From Halegenticoccus soli (GTDB lineage Archaea; Halobacteriota; Halobacteria; Halobacteriales; Haloferacaceae): a stretch of DNA of 64,000 nt. The stretch is from contig NZ_PEND01000002.1 in NCBI RefSeq assembly GCF_002844195.1, forward strand, positions 372,001 through 436,000, written 5' to 3'. Shown in pieces: positions 41,993-50,890 of this stretch (positions are counted from its first letter, which is position 1; the number at the start of each line of letters is the position of its first letter). Made by a program: the position numbers and the translations under genes. Under the pieces are notes generated by a model. That model searched no databases. It saw only the letters and a list, made by a program, of their open reading frames with translations, and had not been told where the DNA came from.

Positions 41993-42436
41993 ATGTTCGA
42001 CGCACTCCGCCGCGACGAGCGGGCGATCGAAGGCCTCCCCGTGCGGCTCGTCATCGCGCTCGTCGTCGGCGTCGCGAGCTTGAGCGTCATGATGAACATG
42101 ATCTCGGGGCTCCAGGGGCTCTCCGTCACGGAGTTCGACGCGCGTCCCGAGCCCGATGTCGTGACCCCCGGCGCGCAGACGCTCGACGTCACCGTAGTCG
42201 GGACGAACGGCGACAGGGTCGCGGGCGCGACGGTCGTCGTCAAGAGCGGAACCGCCCGAATCGACGGCGTCGAGACGGCGAAAACCGGCGCGGACGGGAC
42301 CGCGACCGTCAGCGTCGCTCCGTCGCTCGGACCGAATCAGGAGGACGGAACGCTCGTCATCGACGTGAAGCCGCCCGCCGGAAGCCAGTACGCCGATCGG
42401 CGCGGGAACACGGAGGTGCTGGTCGTTCGAGAGTGA
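41993..42436 (+). CDS. Pilin-like membrane-anchored protein with Ig/carboxypeptidase-regulatory-like domain
   Basis: 147 residues. Residues 1-16 are charged (DALRRDERAIEG), then comes a single hydrophobic helix (LPVRLVIALVVGVASLSVMM). This resembles a type IV pilin signal, with possible processing just before the helix. The outer part is one beta domain (LDVTVVGTNGDRVAGATVVV, DGTATVSV) of the kind often annotated carboxypeptidase-regulatory-like. It is divergent from a HerA-like ATPase, and the two promoters must overlap coding DNA. Confidence 0.75.
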   Translation: MFDALRRDERAIEGLPVRLVIALVVGVASLSVMMNMISGLQGLSVTEFDARPEPDVVTPGAQTLDVTVVGTNGDRVAGATVVVKSGTARIDGVETAKTGADGTATVSVAPSLGPNQEDGTLVIDVKPPAGSQYADRRGNTEVLVVRE

Positions 42437-42445
42437 CCCGCCGGG

Positions 42446-43225
42446 TCACAGGTGCTCGTCCCAGTTCACCCAGTCGTACTCCCAGCCCGTTCGGGCGTGC
42501 CACCCCATCTCCGCGTACTCGCGGTCCTCGCGCTCGGTGCGGTTTCGCGCTGGACCGTCGGCCTGCTCGCCCTCGACGAGAAGCGGGTCGAACGCCGCCG
42601 GTCCGAACTCGCGGACGACCTCGAAATCCCCCGTCGCCGGGGCGGCACCGCCGCGGGCCGCGTCGGTCGGCTTCTCGATCGCCGCGAGCGTCTGGCTCGG
42701 ACCGCCGAGCGGCATCGCGAGCCGTCCGTCGTCCGCGAGCTGACGGAGCAGCGCCTGCGGCGGACGGACCGCCGCCGCCTCGACGAGGATCCGATCGAAG
42801 GGGGCGTACTCGGGGAACCCGTTCGCCCCGTCCCGGCGGTCGACGAGGACGGCGTCGTAACCCGCGCGGTGGAGGTTGTGTCGCGCGTCGAGCACCATCC
42901 GCCGGTTGATGTCGACCGCGTGGACGTTCCGCTCCCCGACGATCTCGGCGAGCACCGCCGACGTGTAGCCGACGCCCGCGCCGACGACGAGCACCTGCTC
43001 GCCCGGTTCGGCGGCGAGCGCGTCGAGCAGGCGGGCGACCGTCGAGGGCGCGAGGACGCGCGTGCCGGCGCGTTCGCTGTCGCGGTTGTCGTAGGCGTGG
43101 TCGGCGACGAACTCGTGGCGCGGGACCGTTCGCATCGCCATGGCGACGCGCTCGTCGATCCCTCGACCGCCGAGGGCGTGTTCGAGGCCGTCGACCATGT
43201 CCTCGCGCAGCACCGCGGGGTCCAT
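42446..43225 (-). CDS. pcm: Protein-L-isoaspartate O-methyltransferase, long form
   Basis: 259 residues from the ATG at 43225 (MDPAVLRED). It repairs isoaspartyl damage in proteins using SAM. The SAM motif is VLVVGAGVGYTSAVL, preceded by the conserved RTVPRHEFV and a changed segment (GTRVLAPS) where the usual isoaspartate-site QTISAP stands. It has a C-terminal extension of about 50 residues with WHARTGWEYDW. The altered site means the substrate may differ from normal Pcm. It is the last gene of a four-gene run. Confidence 0.8.
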   Translation of the reverse strand: MDPAVLREDMVDGLEHALGGRGIDERVAMAMRTVPRHEFVADHAYDNRDSERAGTRVLAPSTVARLLDALAAEPGEQVLVVGAGVGYTSAVLAEIVGERNVHAVDINRRMVLDARHNLHRAGYDAVLVDRRDGANGFPEYAPFDRILVEAAAVRPPQALLRQLADDGRLAMPLGGPSQTLAAIEKPTDAARGGAAPATGDFEVVREFGPAAFDPLLVEGEQADGPARNRTEREDREYAEMGWHARTGWEYDWVNWDEHL

Positions 43226-43247
43226 ACACCGGGCTCGGAGCCCGACC

Positions 43248-44183
43248 TTAATCAACTGTGTGCTTGTAACCGACTGCCGCCGCTCGATCCGTCCCGGGAA
43301 CGTCCCGGACGGCGACGTCGGAAAAGCCCGCGTCGGCGAGCCACGCGCGGAACTCCGCTTCGCCGTACGTGCCGCCGCCGCCCTTCGCCAGCGCCTCCGC
43401 GGCGATCCTCGTCGCGGCGTCCGACCGCCCGCGCACCGCGTCTACCAGCACGATCGCCCCGCCGGGCGCGAGCGCGTCGAACGCGGCCGCGCACAGTTTG
43501 CGGTTCCCGTCGATCGACCGCTCGCGGCAGGCGTCCGCGGCGAACGCGAGATCGAACGCCGCCGCGGGGAGCGTCGGCGGGTCCCCGGCGACGAGTTCGA
43601 CCGGTCCGCGCGCCAACAGCGGTTCGACGATCTCGATCACCGCCGGATCGTCGACGAGCGTCGCGTCGAACCCCCGGGCCGCGAACTCGCGGGCGTAGAC
43701 GCCCGAACCGCCGAAGAGGTCGGCCACGCGCTCCGCGTCGGGACGGGCGCGGACCGCCGCGGTCACCGCCGCCCGCACCAGCGCGTCGTCGGTGGCGGCG
43801 TGGGCTCCGAGCCGGTTTCGCGTCCAGTTCGGCGGCCGCGCGGGCGGATCGTCGGTCGCCATGGTTTCGGGGAGCGCGACCCACAGGTCGAACAGATCGA
43901 GCGCGTGCGGGAGGCGGCCGATGGACCGAACGTCCCGCTTGGCGAGGAAGCCGAGCGCGCGGTTCGTGAGCTCGTACTCGTCACCCACGCGCGCGAGAAA
44001 GCCGAGTTCGGCCAGCGCCTCGACGGTCGCGCGGGCGGCCCGGTCGGTCACGCCCGCCTGTTCGGCGACGGCCTCCGGCGTTCCGGCTCGGTCGGTCAGC
44101 GCTCCCAGGACGCCGGATCGCCGGGCGGCCCACAGCAGAAACAGCTCCTCGATGTCGAGTCCGGTGCGGTCGCGCGTCGGCAT
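43248..44183 (-). CDS. Class I SAM-dependent methyltransferase with N-terminal winged helix
   Basis: 311 residues. The N-terminal 80 residues form a winged-helix dimerisation-type domain (GVLGALTDRAGTPEAVAEQAGV). A Rossmann methyltransferase domain follows (VADLFGGSGVYAREFAARG, then FDLAFAADACRER). This layout is seen in O-methyltransferases of the hydroxyneurosporene/acetylserotonin type. The substrate is unknown. It lies between two pcm genes in one direction, 22 bases before the next start. Confidence 0.82.
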   Translation of the reverse strand: MPTRDRTGLDIEELFLLWAARRSGVLGALTDRAGTPEAVAEQAGVTDRAARATVEALAELGFLARVGDEYELTNRALGFLAKRDVRSIGRLPHALDLFDLWVALPETMATDDPPARPPNWTRNRLGAHAATDDALVRAAVTAAVRARPDAERVADLFGGSGVYAREFAARGFDATLVDDPAVIEIVEPLLARGPVELVAGDPPTLPAAAFDLAFAADACRERSIDGNRKLCAAAFDALAPGGAIVLVDAVRGRSDAATRIAAEALAKGGGGTYGEAEFRAWLADAGFSDVAVRDVPGTDRAAAVGYKHTVD

Positions 44184-44224
44184 ACCCGTCCGTGCGCGCG
44201 GCGTCTACAATCAGTTACCGGTCG

Positions 44225-44857
44225 TCAGTCGCCCCGCCGCATCGGGACGAACCGGACGCCCCCGTGGGTCTCGCGGTCGATCCCGCCGTCGGCGCGGCGG
44301 CGGAGCCGAACGAGCCGTTGGCGGGACTCCCCGACGGGTCCGACGATCGTGCCACCGGGTCGGACCTGTTCGACGATCGCGTCGGGCATCTCGGCCGGCG
44401 CGCACGTCAGGTACGCCGCGTCGTACGGCGCGTGGTCGGGCCACCCCTCGTGGCCGTCGCCGACGCGGACGCGCACGTCGTAGCCCAGGTCGTCGAGACG
44501 GCTCCGCGCGTTCTCGGCGAGATCGGGGTCGTACTCGACGCTGTAGAGGGAGCCGTCGTCGACGACTTCGGCGGTGACGGCGGCGTGGTAGCCGCACCCC
44601 GTGCCGATTTCGAGGACCCGATCGTCGGCGTCGAGCGCCAGCAGGTCGGTCATCATCCCGACCATGTGCGGCGCGCTGATGGTTTGCCCGCCGCCGATGG
44701 GGAGCGGACGATCCCTGTACGCGGCCTCGCGCCGGTCCGGCGGGACGAACTCGTGTCTCGGGACCGACCGAAGCGCCTCCGCGGTCGCGTCCCGATCGAC
44801 GGCGCCCCGCGTCACGAGGCGGTCGACCATCCGCTCGCGGGCGGTCTCGAAGCTCAT
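44225..44857 (-). CDS. pcm: Protein-L-isoaspartate(D-aspartate) O-methyltransferase
   Basis: 210 residues, the normal Pcm length. All key motifs are present: SVPRHEFVP, the isoaspartate-binding GGGQTISAPHMV and the SAM motif VLEIGTGCGYHAAV. It is therefore the catalytically standard copy, in contrast to the longer paralogue downstream. It follows the zinc-finger gene by seven bases and probably belongs to its operon. Confidence 0.95.
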   Translation of the reverse strand: MSFETARERMVDRLVTRGAVDRDATAEALRSVPRHEFVPPDRREAAYRDRPLPIGGGQTISAPHMVGMMTDLLALDADDRVLEIGTGCGYHAAVTAEVVDDGSLYSVEYDPDLAENARSRLDDLGYDVRVRVGDGHEGWPDHAPYDAAYLTCAPAEMPDAIVEQVRPGGTIVGPVGESRQRLVRLRRRADGGIDRETHGGVRFVPMRRGD

Positions 44858-44864
44858 CGCGCCG

Positions 44865-45521
44865 TCACCAGGCGGACCAGGCGGTGGTCGTCTCGTCGCG
44901 GGCGTACACCCGCTTTGCGTCCTTTGCGAACACCATGTCCCCCTCGTGGTCGAACTTGTCGAAGCGGTAGCCGGCCGCGTCGTCGCGGACCTGTATCCCC
45001 TCGACCTCGAACTTCTCGTCGCCGAACTCCTCGACCTCGCCGACGGTGAACTCGTAGTCCCCCGGCACCTGCACCTTCAGACTGCGCGTCTCGTCGCGGC
45101 GGCCGTCCCTGGGGTGGACGGTGACGTTCACGCTCACGTTGTCGACCGCGCGCGTCCAGATCGTCTGTACGTCCTCGACCGCCGCCTCCTCGACCCGCCG
45201 ATCGCCGCCGAGATCGAGAGCGGTGATGCGGACGAGCATGATCGCCTCCGGCGTGTCGACGATGAACTCCTCGCCGACGGCGACGATCTCGTCCGGCGGC
45301 GCGCCGACGGTCGTCGAGAACGATTCGTCCTCCTGGGAGACGATCACGTCCGTTTCCACCTCCGCCTCGCGCTCGATCGGTACTTTGTGCACGTGACCGC
45401 ACGCCGTGCACCGCACGGTCGCCCGTCCGCCGCCTCCCGCTTTCAGCACCTCGTGGACGGTTTCCTCGGTCGGCGAGCAGGAGGGACAGACGACGGCCAC
45501 CTGCTCCGCTGGTTCGCTCAT
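44865..45521 (-). CDS. HVO_0476-family zinc-finger protein
   Basis: 218 residues from the ATG at 45521 (MSEPAEQVAVVCPSC). A zinc ribbon is formed by CPSC and CTAC (with an adjacent His), followed by a strand-rich domain rich in VxV patterns and a basic C-terminal end (KRVYARDET). It matches the haloarchaeal family named after H. volcanii HVO_0476. The role is unknown; the first position in a run with two protein-repair methyltransferases hints at protein quality control. Confidence 0.85.
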   Translation of the reverse strand: MSEPAEQVAVVCPSCSPTEETVHEVLKAGGGGRATVRCTACGHVHKVPIEREAEVETDVIVSQEDESFSTTVGAPPDEIVAVGEEFIVDTPEAIMLVRITALDLGGDRRVEEAAVEDVQTIWTRAVDNVSVNVTVHPRDGRRDETRSLKVQVPGDYEFTVGEVEEFGDEKFEVEGIQVRDDAAGYRFDKFDHEGDMVFAKDAKRVYARDETTTAWSAW

Positions 45522-45638
45522 ACCTCGGCGTAGCCGGTCGCGCGGTAAAAACCCGTGCTTCCGTCCGCCGTTCGATCCGCTATTCGTTCGATCCACCCTC
45601 CGACCGATTCCCTGGCGGTCCGCCAGACAGACCCGACG

Positions 45639-46661
45639 CTACCGCCGCTCGGCGCTCCGGGGGAGTTCTACCTCCCCCCCGTCGGCGTACACCGTCGGCT
45701 CGCGGAGGATGCCGTCGAGGTGCAGCGGCGCGTCCGTGTCGCCGCCGATGCCCGCGTCGTCGCCGATGGCGATGTGAACCGTGCCGGCGGCCTTCTCGTC
45801 GAGCAGCACCGATCCGACCAGCTCCTCGACGCCGACGTTGGTGCCGATGCCGAGCTCGGCGAGGTTGTACGCGTCCCGGCCGGCCGCCTCCGCGGCCGCG
45901 CCGGACGAGAACTCCCGGCCCCTCGCCAACTCGGCGGCGGCGGCCTCGACCTGCTCGCGCACGGCGTCGTCGGAGATCTCGGTGACGTATCCGTCCTCGA
46001 CTTCGAACCGGAGCTCCCGCCCTTCGTCGAGGAGTCCGTGCGGCATCATCGTCCCGTCGACGACGTAGGTGCCGTTCGCCGTCTCGGGGCTGACGAACAC
46101 CTCGCCGGCCGGGAGGTTGGAGAACGCCCCGGGTTCGCGGACCATCCCGGTGTCGGCGAGCCACTCGCGGTCGCCGGGTTCGAACGTGATGTCCGTGCCA
46201 CGCGGCGAGGTGACGCGGATCTCCTCCGCGCCGCCGACCTGCGCGAGCAGCTCCTCGCAGTGCCGCGCGATGGCGCGGTAGTCCGCGTCCAGGCCGACGA
46301 CCATCACCTCCTCGGTGATCCCCGGAAGCGTCGCGCCCCGCGCGCCGGCGTCGTTCGCGGCTCCGCGGGCGCGCGTGTGGCTCAGGCTCTTCGTCGTCGG
46401 CGCGAGGAAGGCGTCCGCCACCTTCATCGCCGCCGCGACGGGCTCGGGCGGCTCCTCGCCGTGCTGGCTCCCCGGCGGATACCGGACGATCGCGGTGTCG
46501 TCCGTGATCTCGCTCGCCGCGTCGTAGAGCGCCTCGCCGATTCGTCGGCGCTTGTCGTCCGTGATCACGGCGCACGATTCGTCGCCCCCGAGGTTCAGAC
46601 ACTGCCTCACGGCCGTCCGAGCGGCCTCTTCGAGGGCCGCCTCGTCGATTCCGTGGCTCAT
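45639..46661 (-). CDS. Aminopeptidase (M29-like, AmpS/T family)
   Basis: 340 residues. The segment HTRARGAANDAGARGATLPGITEE and the later GTNVGVEELVGSVLLDEKAAGTVHIAIG are the two metal-binding regions of M29-like leucyl aminopeptidases. A terminal HLDGILREPTV completes the pattern. The protein is cytoplasmic. The family also includes the dihydroxypyridine dioxygenase fold, so peptidase activity is likely but not certain. It is divergent from the GAPDH gene at 46937. Confidence 0.8.
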   Translation of the reverse strand: MSHGIDEAALEEAARTAVRQCLNLGGDESCAVITDDKRRRIGEALYDAASEITDDTAIVRYPPGSQHGEEPPEPVAAAMKVADAFLAPTTKSLSHTRARGAANDAGARGATLPGITEEVMVVGLDADYRAIARHCEELLAQVGGAEEIRVTSPRGTDITFEPGDREWLADTGMVREPGAFSNLPAGEVFVSPETANGTYVVDGTMMPHGLLDEGRELRFEVEDGYVTEISDDAVREQVEAAAAELARGREFSSGAAAEAAGRDAYNLAELGIGTNVGVEELVGSVLLDEKAAGTVHIAIGDDAGIGGDTDAPLHLDGILREPTVYADGGEVELPRSAERR

Positions 46662-46854
46662 GCCCGACGAAGGGGCCGGCGGGGGATTATGTCTTGCCCA
46701 ACCGGAGCCGAACGGACGACCGAATCCGACGGGGAGGACGCCTACCGTACCGCCGGCGATTCCGTCGGTGGTCGCGGCGCGGTCCGTCCGGACCGCCGCC
46801 GCGCTGCTCCGCCCGCGGTCCAGTACTTACCCGTTTTTGGAAAAATCCCCGCGG

Positions 46855-46870
46855 ATACTCGTCCGAGAGT
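46855..46870 (+). promoter_or_regulatory. TrmB-like operator upstream of archaeal GAPDH gene
   Basis: TACT, seven bases, then GAGTT: one base from the published Halobacterium TrmB consensus TACT-N7-GAGTA. It lies 67-82 bases before ATG 46937. TrmB activates gluconeogenic genes when glucose is absent, which would suit this GAPDH. The match is by eye only, and a trmB gene is not in the window. Confidence 0.4.
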
Positions 46871-46936
46871 TAATTTCTGGCTGATTAGACCCGGAATAAC
46901 TATCTGTCTCGGTGCGGGACACCTGAACGAGTGCAA

Positions 46937-47998
46937 ATGATAAAGGTGGGCGTCAACGGATACGGAACGATCGGAAAGCGCGTCGCGGACGCGGTCCGAG
47001 CCCAGCCCGACATGACGTTGGTCGGCGTCGCGAAGACGCGGCCGAACTACGAGGCGGAGGCGGCGGTCCGGAAGGGGTACCCGCTCTACGCGGCCATCCC
47101 GGAGCGTTCCGACCGATTCCGCCGGGCCGGCATCGACCTCGCCGGCGAGGTGGACGACCTCGTCATGCAGAGCGACGTTGTCGTCGACACCACCCCGTCC
47201 GGGATCGGCGCCGAGAACCGCGAGCTGTACGAGCAGTACGACACGCCCGCGATCTTCCAGGGCGGCGAGTCCGCGGACGTCGCCGACGTGAGCTTCAACG
47301 CGCGGGCCAGCTACGACGCGGCCGAGGGCGCGGACTTCGTCCGCGTCGTCTCCTGTAACACCACCGGCCTCTCCCGGCTCCTCGCACCCCTCCGCGAGGA
47401 GTACGGCGTCGAGAAGGCGCGCGTCACGCTCATCCGACGCGGCGGCGACCCCGGCCAGGCCGACCGCGGTCCCATCAACGACATCCTCCCGGACCCGGTG
47501 ACGGTCCCCTCGCACCACGGCCCCGACGTGAACACGATCTTCCCCGACCTGGACATCGACACCGTGGGCGTGAAGGTGCCCGCGACGCTCATGCACCTCC
47601 ACAGCGTCAACATCACGCTCGAAGGGTCGCCCGACACCGACGAGGTGAAGGAGCTGCTCGACGCGGAATCGAGGCTGTTTCTCGTCCCCGGCGAGGCCAA
47701 GATCGACGGGACGGGGAAGCTCAAGGAGTTCGCGATGGACACCGGCCGCCCGCGCGGCGACCTCTGGGAGAACTGCATCTGGGAGGAGTCGATCTCGATG
47801 GTGGACGACGATCTGTACCTCTTCCAGTCGATCCACCAGGAGAGCGACGTCATCCCGGAGAACGTCGACGCGATCCGCGCCATCACCGGCCGGGAGACGC
47901 AACTGGACAGCATGGCGACGACCGACGAGCGCCTGGGCGTCGGCCTCGAAAGCCTGTTCCGCGGCCCGCGCCAGCGGGTCGTTCCGGCGGACGACTGA
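46937..47998 (+). CDS. gapII: Archaeal type II glyceraldehyde-3-phosphate dehydrogenase
   Basis: 353 residues. The N-terminal NAD(P) motif is GYGTIG at 7-12. The catalytic cysteine is Cys140 in SCNTTGLSR, the archaeal GAPDH position. This enzyme type is mainly gluconeogenic in Haloferax volcanii. A GTG two codons upstream is also possible, but ATG-Ile-Lys-Val is the usual start. A 275-base AT-rich upstream region with a TrmB-like site precedes it. Confidence 0.95.
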   Translation: MIKVGVNGYGTIGKRVADAVRAQPDMTLVGVAKTRPNYEAEAAVRKGYPLYAAIPERSDRFRRAGIDLAGEVDDLVMQSDVVVDTTPSGIGAENRELYEQYDTPAIFQGGESADVADVSFNARASYDAAEGADFVRVVSCNTTGLSRLLAPLREEYGVEKARVTLIRRGGDPGQADRGPINDILPDPVTVPSHHGPDVNTIFPDLDIDTVGVKVPATLMHLHSVNITLEGSPDTDEVKELLDAESRLFLVPGEAKIDGTGKLKEFAMDTGRPRGDLWENCIWEESISMVDDDLYLFQSIHQESDVIPENVDAIRAITGRETQLDSMATTDERLGVGLESLFRGPRQRVVPADD

Positions 47999-48097
47999 CA
48001 ACCCCACCGCAGCGGCCCACCTCAGACTTCGGGCTTCGGGATTTCGCGTTCTGGAGTTTTGGGAATCGCTTTTGCGAACCGTCGGCCCGCCCCTCGG

Positions 48098-48598
48098 TCA
48101 CTCGAGCCGGTGGTGCTCCACGGCGTCGGTCCCGTCGCGCTCCGTGTCGATCGTCGCGACGTGGAACGCGTCGTCGGCGTCCGGGATCGGCAATCCGCCG
48201 GGGTTGACGCGGACCGATCCGTCGCGGTCTTCGACCGCGCGCTCGTGGGTGTGCCCGTGCAGGACGTAGTCGTAGTCGCCGCAGTCGACCAGCGCGTCCC
48301 GCAGGACGGCGTTGGTCCCGTGGTAGGCCGCGACCGGGACGCCGTCGAAGCCGAGCGCCCCGCAGTGTCCGAGGTAGGTGCCGAACGACTCTACCGTCGA
48401 CCGGAGCGCCCACTCCCCGTCGTTGTTGCCCCGGACGTAGTAGAAGTCGAACCCCGCGTCGAACGGCTGCGCCGAGAAGGGCGCGACCACGTCGCCGCAG
48501 TGGATCACCGCCTCCGCGCCCTCGTCCTCGAAGAACTCCACCGCCGCCTCGACCAGGTCGAGGTTGTCGTGCGTGTCGGAAACGACGCCGAGTTTCAT
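48098..48598 (-). CDS. MJ0936/YfcE-family metallophosphoesterase
   Basis: 166 residues. Metal-binding motifs are in order: DTHDN near residue 8 (D-x-H), GDVV, GNND, and the C-terminal GHTH. This is the small phosphodiesterase family whose members act on cyclic nucleotides or artificial diesters. The physiological substrate is unknown. It lies between two glycolytic genes but shows no family link with them. Confidence 0.92.
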   Translation of the reverse strand: MKLGVVSDTHDNLDLVEAAVEFFEDEGAEAVIHCGDVVAPFSAQPFDAGFDFYYVRGNNDGEWALRSTVESFGTYLGHCGALGFDGVPVAAYHGTNAVLRDALVDCGDYDYVLHGHTHERAVEDRDGSVRVNPGGLPIPDADDAFHVATIDTERDGTDAVEHHRLE

Positions 48599-48667
48599 GC
48601 TCGGCAGTTCGACGCGGCGCGGTAAAGATCCTGGCGGCGAACGGTACGCGGATACGTGGGTGCGCGG

Positions 48668-49888
48668 TTACGCCCCGGCCGACTCCTCCAGCGCCACCAC
48701 CGCCACCAGCGGCTCGCCCGTCAGCGCCCGGATGTACGCCCCGCCGGCGATCGAGACGTGCGAGAAGTCGTCCTCGTCGAGGCCGTACATCTCGATCGCG
48801 CGAGAGGTGTCGCCGCCGCCGACCACGGAGAAGCAGTCGGTCTCGGCGATCGCTTCGAGCACGCCGACGGTGCCCTCCTTGAACCGCTCGTCCTCGAAGA
48901 CGCCGAGCGCGCCCTTGACGAACACGGCGGCCGAGTCGCGGACGATCGGGTCGTACTCCTCGACGGTCCCGGTGCCCACGTCGAGGTACGACTCGGTCTT
49001 CTCGTCTATCTCCCCCACGTCGCGCTCGGCGCGTTCGCCGTCGTCGTCCTCGTAGGCGAGGTCGACCGCGAGGCGGATCTCGTCGCCGCGTTCCTCTAAG
49101 AGCGACTCGATCGTCCCGTGGTTCCTCTCCCACTGCTCGTCGAAGAGGTCCGTGCCGCCGACGTCGTACCCGACCTCGTGGCCCGCGGCGCGGAGGAACA
49201 ACTCGCCCGCCACGCCGCCGAGGCAGAACGTGTCGACCCTGTCGCCGAGGTTGTTCATCACGTCGATCACGTCCGTCGCCTTCGTCCCGCCGACGACCAT
49301 CGTCACGTCGCCGTCGAACTCCCGGCCCGAGATGCTCGTGTTCGCCTCGTACTCGGTCTCCATCACGCGCCCGGCGTACGCGGGGAGGACGAGCGGGAAG
49401 CCGACGAGCGAGGCGTGCGCCCGGTGGGCCGCCGAGTAGGCGTCGTTGACGTAGGCGTCGAACTCGGGCGCGAGGGTTCGGACGAAGTCGCTCTCGGCGT
49501 GCTCCTCGGGCTCCTTCTCGGGGAGTTCGTCGTCGGCCATCCGCACGTTGTCGAGCAGCAGCGCCTCGCCCGCGCCGAGGTCGCGGATCGCGTCGACGGC
49601 TTTCTCGCCGTAGACGTCGTCGACGAAGCCGATCTCCCGGCCGACGTGCTCGCCGAGAATCTCGGCGTGCCGGTCGAGGGAGACGAAGTCGTCGCCCCCC
49701 GGTCGGCCCTGGTGGGCCATCAGGACGACCCGGTGGTCGCCTTCGAGGAGCTCCGTCACCGTGGCGGCGTGCCGGGTGAAGCGGCGGTTGTCCTGTACCG
49801 CACCGTCCTCGACCGGGGAGTTCAGATCGAGTCGGACGAGGACGCGCTGTCCGGGTTCGAGGTCGTCGAGGGTTCTGAAGGGTGCCAT
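48668..49888 (-). CDS. pgk: Phosphoglycerate kinase
   Basis: 406 residues. The N-terminal VRLDLNSP, the substrate-binding MAHQGRPGG, LLLDNVRM and VVGGTKATDV, and the C-terminal nucleotide motif VVGGGDTSRA are all present. It interconverts 1,3-bisphosphoglycerate and 3-phosphoglycerate, the step adjacent to GAPDH. I chose ATG 49888 (MAPFRTLDDL); the frame is open further upstream without Pgk-like sequence. Two GAPDH genes lie on either side. Confidence 0.97.
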   Translation of the reverse strand: MAPFRTLDDLEPGQRVLVRLDLNSPVEDGAVQDNRRFTRHAATVTELLEGDHRVVLMAHQGRPGGDDFVSLDRHAEILGEHVGREIGFVDDVYGEKAVDAIRDLGAGEALLLDNVRMADDELPEKEPEEHAESDFVRTLAPEFDAYVNDAYSAAHRAHASLVGFPLVLPAYAGRVMETEYEANTSISGREFDGDVTMVVGGTKATDVIDVMNNLGDRVDTFCLGGVAGELFLRAAGHEVGYDVGGTDLFDEQWERNHGTIESLLEERGDEIRLAVDLAYEDDDGERAERDVGEIDEKTESYLDVGTGTVEEYDPIVRDSAAVFVKGALGVFEDERFKEGTVGVLEAIAETDCFSVVGGGDTSRAIEMYGLDEDDFSHVSIAGGAYIRALTGEPLVAVVALEESAGA

Positions 49889-50203
49889 CTCGTTCGGAGT
49901 GTCGTCGGTCGGTGACTTAGAGGTGGGCGAAATTCGATCGCGCGGGCGGATTCGTCCGTGCGGGAGGTCGGTTCGGCGGGTATCTTCGTCCGTCGGTGCG
50001 GTGGACGTGACGGTTCGTCGACAGCCTGTGGGCGCGAAGCCCCCGTCCCGCCCCTCGGCCTCGGCCCTCCCCAGCCTCGCGGTCGCCCCGAGAGTCGACC
50101 GCTCCCTCGCGCGACGCGCTCGCGCGCGGAGGCGCTCCGCCGCGCGCAATCGTGATGATCAAAGTCAAAGTTGACGCGGTGTACGGAACGAGACGAACGC
50201 GGT
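49889..50203 (-). promoter_or_regulatory. Upstream region of pgk
   Basis: 315 bases with no supported gene. Near 50110-50145 lie interlocking gcgcg/cgcgc inverted repeats. AT-rich tracts near 50151-50165 (gatgatcaaagtcaaag) fall about 260 bases before pgk and are too distant to be its leaderless promoter. A nearer TATA box is not obvious, so pgk may have a long leader or a weak promoter. Confidence 0.3.
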
Positions 50204-50770
50204 TCAGAGGTCGACGAGCACCGAACCGGCGGCGTCATACGTCCGGTCGCCCTCGGTTTCCGACAGCTCGAACTCGACGTCGACCGCGAGTTTTCGGGGC
50301 GGCCGATCGCCGACAGTCTGGAGCACCAACTCCGTCGTGAGCGTGCCCTGACCCTGCGCGCCGAGGTCGTCGACCTCGACGATCGTCCGACCGTTTCGGT
50401 CGTTGCGAAAGTGCACCTCGGGGAACTCGGGACCGCCGGGCGCGTTCAGGTACACCTCGCTCGCGTGCTCCGGATCGTCCGGAAGCACGGCGAAGCGATA
50501 CCTGAAGCCGTCGAGGCCCGTGCCGTCGGCGTGCCACGCGCTGACGCGAAGCGGGTGAAAACGGTCGTCCTCGTAGACGTCGTGGCGTATCGTGGTCACG
50601 AGAAGGAGCTCGTCGCCCCGGCGAAACGTGAGATGGGTCTCGTCGCCGTCGTTCTCCGTGTCGGGGTCCGAGAGAGTCACGGCGCTCGATTCGGCGGTGG
50701 TGAACTGGCTACACCCCGAGAGTACGGTGGCTCCGAGGGCGACAGCGGGGAGGAACTGGCGGCGTCGCAT
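50204..50770 (-). CDS. Tat-exported lipoprotein of unknown function
   Basis: 188 residues. MRRRQFLPAVALGATVLSGC is a twin-arginine signal with a lipobox; Cys20 is the likely lipidated residue. The mature part is strand-rich with no known domain that I can name (THLTFRRGDELLLVT, VEVDDLGAQGQGTL). It probably sits on the outer face of the membrane. It is transcribed alone between gapI and pgk, with which it has no evident link. Confidence 0.8.
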   Translation of the reverse strand: MRRRQFLPAVALGATVLSGCSQFTTAESSAVTLSDPDTENDGDETHLTFRRGDELLLVTTIRHDVYEDDRFHPLRVSAWHADGTGLDGFRYRFAVLPDDPEHASEVYLNAPGGPEFPEVHFRNDRNGRTIVEVDDLGAQGQGTLTTELVLQTVGDRPPRKLAVDVEFELSETEGDRTYDAAGSVLVDL

Positions 50771-50890
50771 ATTCGGCTCGAACAGGTCAAACGATGATAA
50801 GCTTTCCCGGACTGGACGCTACACCGTGGAAAAACGCCGGCGGGGTCGACGGGAGCGACGGCGAAAAAACGCTATCGGCCGACGGCGGGC

